NCBI RefSeq assembly: GCF_038396755.1
Contig: NZ_CP149822.1
Coordinates: 3,596,001-3,660,000, forward strand
DNA: 64,000 nucleotides
DNA from: Chitinophaga pollutisoli
GTDB taxonomy: Bacteria > Bacteroidota > Bacteroidia > Chitinophagales > Chitinophagaceae
Direction: 5' to 3'
The translations under genes were made by a program, and so were the position numbers. The notes beneath the pieces are model-generated. The model saw only the letters and a program-made list of their open reading frames with translations. It made no database searches and was not told the origin of the DNA. Shown here piece after piece: positions 1 to 8,012 of the stretch. Numbering within the stretch: position 1 is the stretch's first letter; every line of letters begins with the position of its first letter.

Positions 1-2
1 GC

Positions 3-101
3 ATCTGCCGCGAAACCGGCAAGCTCATCGAAAAAGCCCGCCTGAAAGCAGTGCCGCACGCGACCCTCAGCATCGAAGCGAAACTCGCCAAAAGCAAATA
101 A
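3..101 (+). CDS. C-terminal end of an unidentified protein (partial)
   Basis: The first bases hold an open frame that ends with TAA at 99-101 and translates to 32 residues ending in EAKLAKSK. It is followed within 25 bp by a strong intrinsic terminator, which supports a real gene end. The piece is rich in Lys and Ala and too short to place in a family, so I give no function. Confidence 0.6.
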   Translation: MCRETGKLIEKARLKAVPHATLSIEAKLAKSK

Positions 102-123
102 CCGTCAAGCCGAAAATATTGGG

Positions 124-151
124 AAGGCCGTCCGCATGGACGGCCTTTTTT
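124..151 (+). terminator. Intrinsic terminator of the partial first gene
   Basis: A perfect 10-bp stem (AAGGCCGTCC / GGACGGCCTT) with a GCAT loop is followed by a run of T. It lies 22 bp after the stop codon of the first gene. Confidence 0.9.
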
Positions 152-354
152 AATGCCGCTGCAAATTCGAAGCAGCGACAAACAACCAAAACACTATTTT
201 ACTTCCCAGCGATGCAATTGGCACCACTTCAGCGCCATACCTGCAATTCGCCGATTACCTAACTTCCCGTTCCACGCTGAACCCGTATGTAATTTCGTTC
301 CCGACGGTTATCATTTTGATGGAGAATTTCCACAGTTAACAGGCTCATTTTCTT

Positions 355-494
355 AAATCGCAATGCGAACTATTAAGTAAAACTTAATAGTTCAAAACGC
401 ATGTCCGTACTCATATCTACGATTCACAAGATTTTACACTATTGATAACGTTTCCATTTGCTCGTGCAATCATCAAGGAATACTGATAAGTTCA
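355..494. repeat. Two diverged outlying copies of the ~101-bp repeat
   Basis: At 367-393 there is a perfect 12-bp inverted repeat (GAACTATTAAGT, AAA, ACTTAATAGTTC) preceded by TCGCAA, as in the main array. At about 464-494 a degenerate relative reads GCAATCATCAAGGAATACTG followed by ATAAGTTC. Both sit roughly one repeat period apart upstream of the array at 551, so I read them as decayed members of it. The 367 copy keeps only the fold, not the core sequence. Bases 152-354 hold no gene I can support. Confidence 0.55.
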
Positions 495-550
495 GATTTA
501 TTAATCCTTCATTGTGGCAATGATTAGTGGTCAAATCACCCAACAGTGGG

Positions 551-1115
551 CACATTGCTTTGCGTCGCAACTGTCAAGGATTCCTTGACAGTTCATTTTC
601 TACAACCTGAATGCACAGCGATGTTCTGTAGCCGCGTCCTCAATCCGGCTATCGAATTGACATTACGTCGCAACTGTCAAGGTATGCTTGACAGTTCAAT
701 TTCCGCAATCCGAATGCACAGCGATGTTCACTTGCCGAATCTTTAACCCGGCTATCAATTGACATTATATCGCAACTAGTAAGGAATACTTGACAGTTCA
801 TTTTCTACAACCGAATGCACAGCGATGTTCAGTAGCCGAATCTTCAACCCGGCTATCAGATGACATTAAATCGCAACTATCAAGGAGTACTTGATAGTTC
901 AATTTCTATAACCGAATGAACAGCGATGTTCAGCAGCCGCATCCTCAATCGGCTATCGAATTGACATTACGTCGCAACTATCAAGGAATACTTGATAGTT
1001 CATTTCCTATAACTCGTTTGAACATCATGTTCAAGTGCAACATTGTCAATCCGGCTATTGTATTGACATTACGTCACAACTATCAAGGAATACTTGTTAG
1101 TTCACTTATGCCCCC
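551..1115. repeat. Direct-repeat array, ~101-bp period, with a hairpin in each unit
   Basis: Units begin near 551, 656, 758, 860, 960 and 1062. Each starts with ATTGACATTA or a variant, then TCGCAACT, then an inverted repeat of about 25 bp. In units 1 and 2 the arms are AACTGTCAAG / CTTGACAGTT; in units 4 and 5 they are AACTATCAAG / CTTGATAGTT, so both sides of one pair changed together. A smaller stem (TAGCCG...CGGCTA) follows about 45 bp later in most units. Unit 3 has a damaged left arm and unit 6 one mismatch. There is no open frame running through the array and no unique spacer pattern as in CRISPR. Function unknown. Confidence 0.85.
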
Positions 1116-1640
1116 ATTCCGGGAGGATTGTGTGATTGCATTCACCTATACGCCATGCCGCACTATTATCAGGGATTCCTGAGCATGCTATTTGAAGTAC
1201 TATCCGATAGCAAAGTTTGACTCCTGTTTTTTCCATCGGCTTAATCATGTTTCATTTCTCCAACTATCCTGTAGGCTTACCAGTTGAATGGAAATAGTGA
1301 AACATTCAGTCAACAAGCATTTGGCACTAATATAACAGAGCAGCACACACATAGGGTATACATTACGGAAAGAATCAAAAGGGCCATCCAAAAGAACGGC
1401 CCTTCTTTCATGTTTCTATAAATCCCGGCATGTGATGCCTTTAAAGAACGTTGGCTGGTTATGAATTTGAGGCCGCGAGAACACGGCCTCCCAAAGCATA
1501 ATCCCATGTAATGAATGATGATAAGGTATCATCAAAATCAACAAAGCGAAGCTAAGCCGTATAAAAAATGTAACCTGAGAAAAAGGGTGAGAATATCTCG
1601 GTGCTAGAAGAGAATATCTCCGAAATCCGGAGAAATAAAA
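1116..1640. other. Gene-free stretch with two hairpins
   Basis: I see no credible gene. Around 1158-1185 a possible very degenerate repeat copy occurs. AAGGGCC (1379-1385) pairs with GGCCCTT (1398-1404) followed by CTTT, which looks like a terminator on the + strand. GAGGCCG (1469-1475) pairs with CGGCCTC (1484-1490). The hairpins suggest that a + transcript may cross or start in this region. Confidence 0.5.
1379..1408 (+). terminator. Probable intrinsic terminator downstream of the repeat array
   Basis: A 7-bp GC-rich stem (AAGGGCC/GGCCCTT) with a 12-nt A-rich loop is followed by a short T-rich tail. No + strand gene ends nearby, so it could close a transcript through the repeat array. Confidence 0.55.
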
Positions 1641-1670
1641 AAAGCTCCTTCGTTATTTCGAAGGAGCTTT
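1641..1670 (-). terminator. Intrinsic terminator of the GpgS-HAD gene
   Basis: A 12-bp perfect stem (AAAGCTCCTTCG / CGAAGGAGCTTT, loop TTATTT) is followed on the minus strand by a run of seven T. It sits 26 bp past the end of the minus-strand gene. Confidence 0.9.
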
Positions 1671-1696
1671 CGGTATATATACCATAAATGCTTTGA

Positions 1697-3238
1697 CTAC
1701 GCGGGTTTCAGCGATTTCTTGTCGCAATCGTCGGAACTCCGGAATGCTTTGCTCACCTGCCGCGCCGCGAGATATACAAGTCCCGCCGTTGCAATAGCAG
1801 CCAATCCCCCCAACCCGATATTCACCGCCTGACTCTTCGTTGGCCAACGCTTGCGCACCTTCTCCGGACTCGCCTGCGCAATGTCAAGCAAAGGCGCCAT
1901 GCAGTTGTCTTCAATCACCTTGTCGGACACCGTGGCCGCCTCCACATATTGGGGATGGTACGCCACGCCAATGCCCGCGTCCTGCAGAAGCTCCGCGTCC
2001 GTTTCACCATTGCCGACATAAATAATATTTTGCGACTGGATATGATACTTCTCTGAAATATACCGCAGGATATTGCTCTTGCAATATTGCGCATTGCCGT
2101 TCTTGCCCGTCAGGAAGTAATCGGGAACTGTAATCTCGCCGGTAGCCACGCTGTGTACGAGATGCATCCTGTTGGCAAACGCGAAATCAGCCCCCAGCTT
2201 GTTTTTCATATGGTTGGCCACACATTCGAAACCGTCGGTGATCAGTCCGCAGATGTAACCGCGCCGCTTCAGTTCGCGGATCACATGACGAATGTCCGGC
2301 GTAACAGGAATACCATCGGCCACCTCCAGCAGTTCCGCCAGGTTCCTTCCCTGGAACAGGGCCGCACTGCGCGTGAGCACCGAAAGCGGATCAGAATAAT
2401 GCTGCAGGATCTGCACCAGCGCCTCTTCCTGACCGAAGGCCACGGCGGCGGTATACAGGTAGTTCTCGCGGAAGATGGTTTCGTCCAGATTGAAGATCAC
2501 CATCTTTTGCAGCTTGTCGATCGACTCAAGGATCGAATACTCCATCTGCTCGCGGATGATATTGATGTTACCCAGTGTTTCCAGGTTCTGCTGCGGGATG
2601 CTTTCCGCTTTTTTGAGAATGGTTCTGCTCACTTCGCGGCTCATCTTGCTGAGCTGTTCCCAGGTCTGCATCGCGTTTTCCAGCCGGCCGATATTGACTT
2701 CACGGATCTTTGCGCCCATGAGGTGCATGTCTATCAACAAGCCGATATCCACGCCGTAATCGTTTTCGAAATGCACTTGTTGCAGCATGTGCCTCCGCGC
2801 GGCGATCATCCCGCTCAAAGGCTGGTTGAAATGCGCGAGTTCGGGGAATAGAATGCTCAACAGCGGTTTGGCGACCAGCTGGGTCACACGTCCTGCCTGC
2901 CTTTCGAAATATGATTTCGTGAAATCGGCTTCGCCGCTCACGATCGCATCGGTTAAAAGTTCCACCAGCGCGTCGGGATAGGTGAGGATGTCGCCATCCA
3001 CATACATGATGATGTCGTGTTTGGCCGCCATCATTCCTTCGCGCATGGAAATCCCTTTTCCGCGCTGGCTGCTGGTAATGACGCGCACCCTTTCCTTGAG
3101 TGCTTCATCTACAGTGTTATCGGTGGAGTTGTCGTCGACTACGATAATTTCGATAGGCCGGGATGTCTTTTTTATGGTCTTGATGACCTGTCGGATGGTT
3201 GCGCCCTCGTTGAGCACGGGAATCACTATGGAAATCAT
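1697..3238 (-). CDS. GpgS-like glycosyltransferase fused to a SerB-like HAD domain
   Basis: The predicted protein has 513 residues from an ATG at 3238; an upstream TTG at 3265 is less likely. Residues 1-215 form a GT-A fold glycosyltransferase with IIVVDDNSTD (31-40) and a DGD metal motif (81-83). The stretch GRVTQLVAKPLL (116-127), FNQPLSG (137-143) and YGVDIGLLID (161-170) matches what I know of glucosyl-3-phosphoglycerate synthase (GT81). Residues 246-455 look like a HAD phosphatase of the phosphoserine-phosphatase type, and residues 471-491 form a membrane segment. HAD motif I reads NLDET (250-254), with Asn where the nucleophilic Asp normally sits, and motif IV reads GNGETD (409-414). 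A synthase-phosphatase fusion would make glucosylglycerate in one chain, but the HAD half may be inactive. The gene stands alone with its own terminator. Confidence 0.75.
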   Translation of the reverse strand: MISIVIPVLNEGATIRQVIKTIKKTSRPIEIIVVDDNSTDNTVDEALKERVRVITSSQRGKGISMREGMMAAKHDIIMYVDGDILTYPDALVELLTDAIVSGEADFTKSYFERQAGRVTQLVAKPLLSILFPELAHFNQPLSGMIAARRHMLQQVHFENDYGVDIGLLIDMHLMGAKIREVNIGRLENAMQTWEQLSKMSREVSRTILKKAESIPQQNLETLGNINIIREQMEYSILESIDKLQKMVIFNLDETIFRENYLYTAAVAFGQEEALVQILQHYSDPLSVLTRSAALFQGRNLAELLEVADGIPVTPDIRHVIRELKRRGYICGLITDGFECVANHMKNKLGADFAFANRMHLVHSVATGEITVPDYFLTGKNGNAQYCKSNILRYISEKYHIQSQNIIYVGNGETDAELLQDAGIGVAYHPQYVEAATVSDKVIEDNCMAPLLDIAQASPEKVRKRWPTKSQAVNIGLGGLAAIATAGLVYLAARQVSKAFRSSDDCDKKSLKPA

Positions 3239-3407
3239 AGGCGTCAATAATGTTTTTGTGAACAATTACAGTGCCTTTTGGCAGCCTCTTGCCCCAAAAA
3301 TGATACCATAATAGCCGGGCGCCCCGCGCGAGTACCAGTAAAAAAGGCTAATTTTACGTTACTTCACGCTTTAGGAACATGGATTGTTCAGCTTAAACGG
3401 TGTATAT

Positions 3408-3776
3408 ATGCAAGAAACTAAAAGACAAAAGCAGGTAGGACAGCTGGTGCAGGAAGAACTCAGCGATATTTTCAACCGCATGGGTTTTAATGTGACAGAA
3501 GGGGGGATGATTTCCATTTCGTCTGTTAAGATGACACCCGATTTGCTGGAGGCGCGTGTTTACCTGAGCATGTTCCAGATCAAGGCGCCGGTGGAAATGC
3601 TGGCGAAGATGAATGAGCGCATGGGCGAGATCCGCCGCGATCTGGGCAACCGTGTGGGCAAACAACTGCGCCGTGTGCCGGAGCTCACCTTCTTCCTCGA
3701 TGATACGCTCGACCATGTATTCAAAATGGAAGAGTTGTTCAAAAAGATCAACGACGACAAACAGCAGAAACCCTAA
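3408..3776 (+). CDS. rbfA: Ribosome-binding factor A
   Basis: The protein has 122 residues, typical for RbfA, a KH-like protein that binds the 30S subunit and helps mature the 5' end of 16S rRNA. The start MQETKRQKQVGQLVQEELSD and the pattern SVKMTPDLLEARVYLS followed by RVPELTFFLDDTLDH are characteristic. I chose the ATG at 3408; a TTG further upstream would add eight residues not typical of the family. The next gene starts 16 nt after the stop, so the two are probably co-transcribed. Confidence 0.93.
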   Translation: MQETKRQKQVGQLVQEELSDIFNRMGFNVTEGGMISISSVKMTPDLLEARVYLSMFQIKAPVEMLAKMNERMGEIRRDLGNRVGKQLRRVPELTFFLDDTLDHVFKMEELFKKINDDKQQKP

Positions 3777-3792
3777 TCCCGCGTACCTCCGC

Positions 3793-5022
3793 ATGATCTG
3801 GCAGTTCGCTACACGATATTTCCGGGCCCGAAAATCCACCACGGCGATCAATATCATCGCCTGGGTAAGTGTGGGCGCCATCGCGGTAGGCACCGCGGCC
3901 CTCATCACCGTTCTGAGCGTTTTCAACGGGTTTACAGGGCTCGTAAAATCCCTGTACTCCTCTTTCTATCCCGACCTCCGCATCATTCCCGATAGCGGTA
4001 AAACCTTCATCCTTACACCCGATCAGCTGCGGCAGATCGCTGCCGTGCCCGGTGTGGCGACTATTTCCTCCACCGTGGAAGAAAAGGCCGTGGTACGCAA
4101 TGGCACGAAACAAACCATCGCTGTCATCAAAGGCGTGGATGCACAGTTCACCAAAGTGGCGCATGTGCAGGACAAGATCGTGAGCGGTGAATATGCGCTG
4201 AAGGATGAAACGGGGCCGCTGGCCGTGCTGGGGCTGGGCGTCGAAATGGCGCTGGGGATCGATGTGGAAAAAAGCCGCGTCCCGGTAACGATATATATGC
4301 CCCGCCGCGATGAAGCGGCTTTCAACCCGCTGGCGCCCGACCAGTCGGTGGTTTCCAGCTCGGCGTACCCAGCGGGCGCTTTCGCGATACAGCAGGAATT
4401 CGACAGTAAATATTTGTTGGTGGACATCCGGTTCATCCGCCAGATGCTCGACATGGCGCCCGGCGAGGCATCTGCCATCGAAGTGGCGCTGCAACCCGGC
4501 GCAGGAGAAAGGAAAGTGCAACGGGCACTGGAAGCGCTGCTGGGAGAGGGGGTGAAAGTGCAGACCCGCATGCAGCAGCATGCCACCATTTACAACGTCA
4601 TGCAGGTCGAGAAATGGGTGACTTACGTTTTCCTGAGTTTTATCCTGGTGATCGCGGCTTTCAATATGATCGGTTCGCTGTCGATGCTGGTGATCGAAAA
4701 GCAGAAAGACATTACCATACTCAAAGCCATGGGCGCCAGGAGCGCCACCATCCGCAGGATCTTTTTGGCCGAAGGCCTGCTGATCGCCGGCGCCGGCAGT
4801 ATCGTGGGGTTTGTCCTGGCGATCATCATCTGCCTGGTGCAACAACATTTCGGACTGATCAAGCTGGGCGGGGGCACCTTCCTCATCGAGGCTTTCCCGG
4901 TGGAAATGCACCTGAACGACTTCATCCTGGTGGCCATCACGATTATCATTATCGGGACCCTGGCCAGCTGGTACCCGGCACACCGGGCCGCGCGGCAGGC
5001 GATCGCCCTCAAGGCGACGTGA
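3793..5022 (+). CDS. ABC transporter permease of the LolC/LolE-FtsX family
   Basis: The 409-residue inner-membrane protein has one N-terminal membrane segment (about 20-45), a large extracytoplasmic domain, and three C-terminal segments containing the FtsX core (VIEKQKDITILKAMGA). This is the MacB/LolCE topology. LolC/E extract lipoproteins from the inner membrane with the ATPase LolD; no ATPase gene is adjacent, so the partner is encoded elsewhere. The frame is open further upstream inside rbfA, but the ATG at 3793, just after rbfA, is the sensible start. A specific role in lipoprotein export is inference. Confidence 0.85.
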   Translation: MIWQFATRYFRARKSTTAINIIAWVSVGAIAVGTAALITVLSVFNGFTGLVKSLYSSFYPDLRIIPDSGKTFILTPDQLRQIAAVPGVATISSTVEEKAVVRNGTKQTIAVIKGVDAQFTKVAHVQDKIVSGEYALKDETGPLAVLGLGVEMALGIDVEKSRVPVTIYMPRRDEAAFNPLAPDQSVVSSSAYPAGAFAIQQEFDSKYLLVDIRFIRQMLDMAPGEASAIEVALQPGAGERKVQRALEALLGEGVKVQTRMQQHATIYNVMQVEKWVTYVFLSFILVIAAFNMIGSLSMLVIEKQKDITILKAMGARSATIRRIFLAEGLLIAGAGSIVGFVLAIIICLVQQHFGLIKLGGGTFLIEAFPVEMHLNDFILVAITIIIIGTLASWYPAHRAARQAIALKAT

Positions 5023-5073
5023 TTTGTCTTCTTTCGTTTTTCAACACCATTTTATGCCATTACAGGCCATAAA

Positions 5074-5099
5074 AAAAGCGTACCGGATAGTACGCTTTT
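5074..5099. terminator. Bidirectional terminator between convergent genes
   Basis: AAAAGCGTAC pairs with GTACGCTTTT across a 6-nt loop. T-rich tails exist on both strands, so it can serve the permease (+) and the transketolase half (-). Confidence 0.85.
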
Positions 5100-5124
5100 C
5101 TATTTTGCGGATGGTAAAATACTA

Positions 5125-5961
5125 TTAGTAATCGCCGAGTGTTTCGGGCAATTGCGCCAGTGCTTTGGCCAGTTGCTCGTCGTTCGGGGCGATGCCATGC
5201 CATTCGTGGGATCCCATCATAAAATCAACCCCCGCGCCCATGATGGTTTTCATGAGGATGACGATGGGTTGGCCTTTCCCGGTGAGGCTTTTGGCTTTTT
5301 CGAGGGTGGCGAGCACGTCGTCCATGTCGTTGCCGTTCATGGTGAGGACTTTCCAGCCGAAGGAGAAGAATTTGGAATCGAGGTCGCCGAGGCTCATCAC
5401 TTTATCGGTGGGGCCGTCGATCTGCTGGCCGTTATAGTCAACGGTAGCGATGAGGTTGTCGATTTTGTGGTGGGCGGCGAACATGATGGCTTCCCAGTTC
5501 TGGCCTTCCTGGAGCTCGCCGTCGCCATGGAGGGAGTATACGATTTTGTTATCGTTGTTGAGTTTTTTGGTGAGGGCTGCGCCGCAGGCAACGCTGAGGC
5601 CCTGGCCGAGGGATCCGGAAGCCACGCGAACGCCGGGGAGGTGTTCGTGAGTGGTGGGGTGGCCCTGCAGGCGGCTGTCCAGCTTGCGGAAAGTAGCCAG
5701 TTCCGGAACGGGGAAGTAACCGGAGCGGGCGAGTGCGCTGTAGAACACGGGGGAGATGTGCCCGTTGGAGAGGAAAAACAGGTCCTGGTTTTTACCGTCC
5801 ATTTCGAAAGGCACGGGCTGGTGCTCCATTACCTTGAAGTACAGGGCCGTCAGGAAGTCAGTACAACCGAGCGAACCGCCCGGGTGGCCGCTTTGTACGG
5901 CGTGTACCATTCTAACGATGTCCCGCCTGATCTGTGTGGCTATATCTTTCAGTTCTGGCAT
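5125..5961 (-). CDS. Transketolase, N-terminal (TPP-binding) subunit
   Basis: The 278 residues cover the first half of a transketolase: SGHPGGSLG near the N terminus, GSLGQGLSVACG, and the thiamine-diphosphate motif GDGELQEGQNWEA. Transketolase moves two-carbon units in the pentose phosphate pathway. In many bacteria the enzyme is split and the C-terminal pyrimidine-binding half follows directly. Here the gene runs into a terminator and a convergent permease gene, so the partner half is not in this window. Its start codon at 5961 is an ATG. Confidence 0.9.
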   Translation of the reverse strand: MPELKDIATQIRRDIVRMVHAVQSGHPGGSLGCTDFLTALYFKVMEHQPVPFEMDGKNQDLFFLSNGHISPVFYSALARSGYFPVPELATFRKLDSRLQGHPTTHEHLPGVRVASGSLGQGLSVACGAALTKKLNNDNKIVYSLHGDGELQEGQNWEAIMFAAHHKIDNLIATVDYNGQQIDGPTDKVMSLGDLDSKFFSFGWKVLTMNGNDMDDVLATLEKAKSLTGKGQPIVILMKTIMGAGVDFMMGSHEWHGIAPNDEQLAKALAQLPETLGDY

Positions 5962-6066
5962 GATAATTGGCGTTTTTTAGCTTCGCAAAAGTAATAAGAA
6001 ATTCCCCGCTTTTTCAGTGAATATCTGATTTTTTCAAAAAGGACGGAAAGTCGGGCCGCAAAATTT

Positions 6067-6100
6067 CTTGATACACATATCGCTGAATTCAATATCTTTG
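6067..6100 (+). promoter_or_regulatory. Bacteroidota-type promoter of the MraY-family gene
   Basis: CTTG (6067-6070) and TATCTTTG (6093-6100) are separated by 22 bp and match TTTG-n19-TAnnTTTG loosely in spacing and well in the -7 box. The gene start follows 17 bp later. Confidence 0.6.
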
Positions 6101-6116
6101 CACGACAACCCCCCGT

Positions 6117-7298
6117 ATGGAGAATGTAATTATCGCAACTATCCTGAGTTTCGTTATAACCTACTTTGCTATCCCGGTGTTGATCCGCGTGGCAGAACTA
6201 AAGCACCTTTATGACGAACCGGACGAGCGCAAATCGCATAAAGTACGAATCCCCACATTAGGTGGCCTGGGATTCTTTGCCGGCTTCATTTTGGCCTCGG
6301 CCGTATGTGTTCCTGCAAAAGAGAATTTTCCCCTGCAATATCTGCTGGCCGCGTTTTTCGTGATTTTTATCGTGGGAATGAAGGACGACCTTGTAGGACT
6401 GTCACCTGTGAAGAAACTGGTGGGACAGCTGGTGGCTGCATTTGCCATTATTTACCTTGGTAACCTGCAGATTTCCAATATGTACGGGTTCCTCGGCATG
6501 GGGGAGCTTCCCTATCATTTCAGCCTTCTCCTGACTTATTTCACTTTTATCGTAGTTATTAATGCCTTTAACCTGATCGACGGGGTCGACGGGCTGGCGG
6601 GCAGCATCGGGCTGGTAGTATCCGCCGTACTGGGGGCGTATTTCCTTTTCGCCAACGAAATGCTGTATGCCGTGATGGGCTTTTCGCTGGCTGCCGGCCT
6701 GGCCGGATTCCTTATCTATAACATTTCTCCCGCGCGCATCTTTATGGGTGATACCGGCTCCCTGCTGGTAGGCCTTGTGAATGCCACGCTCATTGTAAAA
6801 TTCATTGACGTCGCCGGTAATCCTAATGGGGTGATGCCCCTGCAGGCTGTTCCCGCCATCGCGTTTTCCGTGCTCATCGTTCCCTTGTTTGATACGCTCC
6901 GCGTATTCACGATCCGCATGGCGAGAGGGCGCAGTCCGTTTACGGCGGACCGCCACCACATCCACCACTACATGCTGGCCCTGGGGCTCAGCCACCGGCA
7001 AACCACCGGTATCGCAGTGGCTTCCAACATCGCTTTCATTTTACTCGCATACAACCTGCAATTCCTCGGTACTACAGCCCTCGTGTTTGTAGTGGGGGGG
7101 CTGGCGCTGGGAGGCACCACCATGCTTTTCTACCTGAAACGCCGCAAGGAAATGGCCGCTCTCGCCGCCGCGGAAGCTGCTGTACTGGCTACCGCCGCCG
7201 CAGCAGCAGCGGAAGTAGTGCCGGCAGAACCGCAACCCGCCACGACCAAATCGAAAATTCTCCGGGTCAATACCGAGACCATCATGCAGGATAAGTAG
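6117..7298 (+). CDS. MraY/WecA-family undecaprenyl-phosphate sugar-1-phosphate transferase
   Basis: The 393-residue polytopic protein carries the family landmarks: KDDLVGLS (Mg-binding Asp pair), NAFNLIDGVDGLAG, FMGDTGSLLVG and DRHHIHHYMLALG (HHxxH). Enzymes of this family move a sugar-1-phosphate, commonly GlcNAc-1-P, from UDP to undecaprenyl phosphate as the first membrane step of polysaccharide synthesis. The HHxxH motif and absence of MraY-specific context favour a WecA/TagO-like role over MraY. The last 50 residues are Ala-rich and probably cytoplasmic and unstructured. It stands between two promoters as a single gene. Confidence 0.85.
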   Translation: MENVIIATILSFVITYFAIPVLIRVAELKHLYDEPDERKSHKVRIPTLGGLGFFAGFILASAVCVPAKENFPLQYLLAAFFVIFIVGMKDDLVGLSPVKKLVGQLVAAFAIIYLGNLQISNMYGFLGMGELPYHFSLLLTYFTFIVVINAFNLIDGVDGLAGSIGLVVSAVLGAYFLFANEMLYAVMGFSLAAGLAGFLIYNISPARIFMGDTGSLLVGLVNATLIVKFIDVAGNPNGVMPLQAVPAIAFSVLIVPLFDTLRVFTIRMARGRSPFTADRHHIHHYMLALGLSHRQTTGIAVASNIAFILLAYNLQFLGTTALVFVVGGLALGGTTMLFYLKRRKEMAALAAAEAAVLATAAAAAAEVVPAEPQPATTKSKILRVNTETIMQDK

Positions 7299-7341
7299 CC
7301 GTCAGACCTCATCTGCCAACGCTAATGGTCGTCTCTTTCCC

Positions 7342-7372
7342 TTTGACGATTAAAAGATTTCTTGTAGGTTTG
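7342..7372 (+). promoter_or_regulatory. Consensus Bacteroidota promoter of frr
   Basis: TTTG (7342-7345) and TAGGTTTG (7365-7372) are separated by exactly 19 bp, a full match to the known Bacteroidota primary sigma factor pattern. The frr start codon is 24 bp downstream. Confidence 0.8.
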
Positions 7373-7395
7373 CAAGCACTTAAGTAATATTTCTT

Positions 7396-7959
7396 ATGCA
7401 AGACGAGCTTAATTTAATTCTGGACGACGCGAAAGATTCCATGCTGAAGGCGATTTCCCACCTGGAAGCAGAACTCACCAAAATACGCGCCGGTAAAGCC
7501 AATCCTGTGATCCTCGATGGCATCTCGGTAGACTATTACGGCGCCCCGACCCCCCTCAACCAGGTTGCCAACGTAGCCGTTGCGGACGCCCGCACCCTCA
7601 CCATCCAGCCCTGGGAGAAAAATATGCTCCAAGCTATCGAAAGAGCGATCATCGCTTCCAATATCGGCCTCAACCCGCAAAGCGACGGCATCATCATCCG
7701 CCTCTTCCTTCCGCCGCTCACCGAAGAACGCCGTAAAGAACTGGTGAAAAAAGTGAACGGAGAGGGTGAACACGCCAAAGTTGCCATCCGCAACATCCGC
7801 CGCGACGCCATCGAAGCCATCAAGAAATTACAGAAAGACGGCCTCAGCGAAGACACCGCCAAAGACGCGGAAGCCGGCGTGCAGGACCTTACCGACAAAC
7901 ACATCGTGCTGGTAGATAAACACTGCGCACAAAAAGACAAAGAAATCATGGCTATCTAA
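7396..7959 (+). CDS. frr: Ribosome recycling factor
   Basis: The protein has 187 residues, the usual length. It splits post-termination ribosomes together with EF-G and IF3. Diagnostic stretches are LTKIRAGKANPVILDGI, VADARTLTIQPWEK and LPPLTEERRKELVKKV, followed by the C-terminal helix. It has its own consensus promoter and a terminator 22 bp after the stop. The common partner pyrH is not adjacent. Confidence 0.96.
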   Translation: MQDELNLILDDAKDSMLKAISHLEAELTKIRAGKANPVILDGISVDYYGAPTPLNQVANVAVADARTLTIQPWEKNMLQAIERAIIASNIGLNPQSDGIIIRLFLPPLTEERRKELVKKVNGEGEHAKVAIRNIRRDAIEAIKKLQKDGLSEDTAKDAEAGVQDLTDKHIVLVDKHCAQKDKEIMAI

Positions 7960-7980
7960 AAGCCCTGCCGAATATTTTGA

Positions 7981-8012
7981 AAAGAGACAGCCAGTCAGCG
8001 GTCTCTTTTTTT
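7981..8012. terminator. Terminator between frr and the EamA transporter
   Basis: AAAGAGAC pairs with GTCTCTTT and is followed by seven T on the + strand. It overlaps the 3' end of the convergent minus-strand gene and mainly serves frr. Confidence 0.8.

Noticed and set aside
551..1115. CRISPR array
   Set aside because: The whole ~101-bp unit repeats; there are no short repeats separated by unique spacers, and no cas gene is in the window.
551..1115. Integron attC sites
   Set aside because: The units lack the conserved GTTRRRY/RYYYAAC boxes, and there is no integrase or gene cassette.
1310..1507. Minus-strand open frame of 65 codons after the repeat array
   Set aside because: It runs through two hairpins, has no plausible start context and no protein-like pattern.
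2087..2851. Long + strand open frame inside the GpgS-HAD gene
   Set aside because: It is the antisense shadow of a well-supported coding frame; such shadows are common at this GC content.
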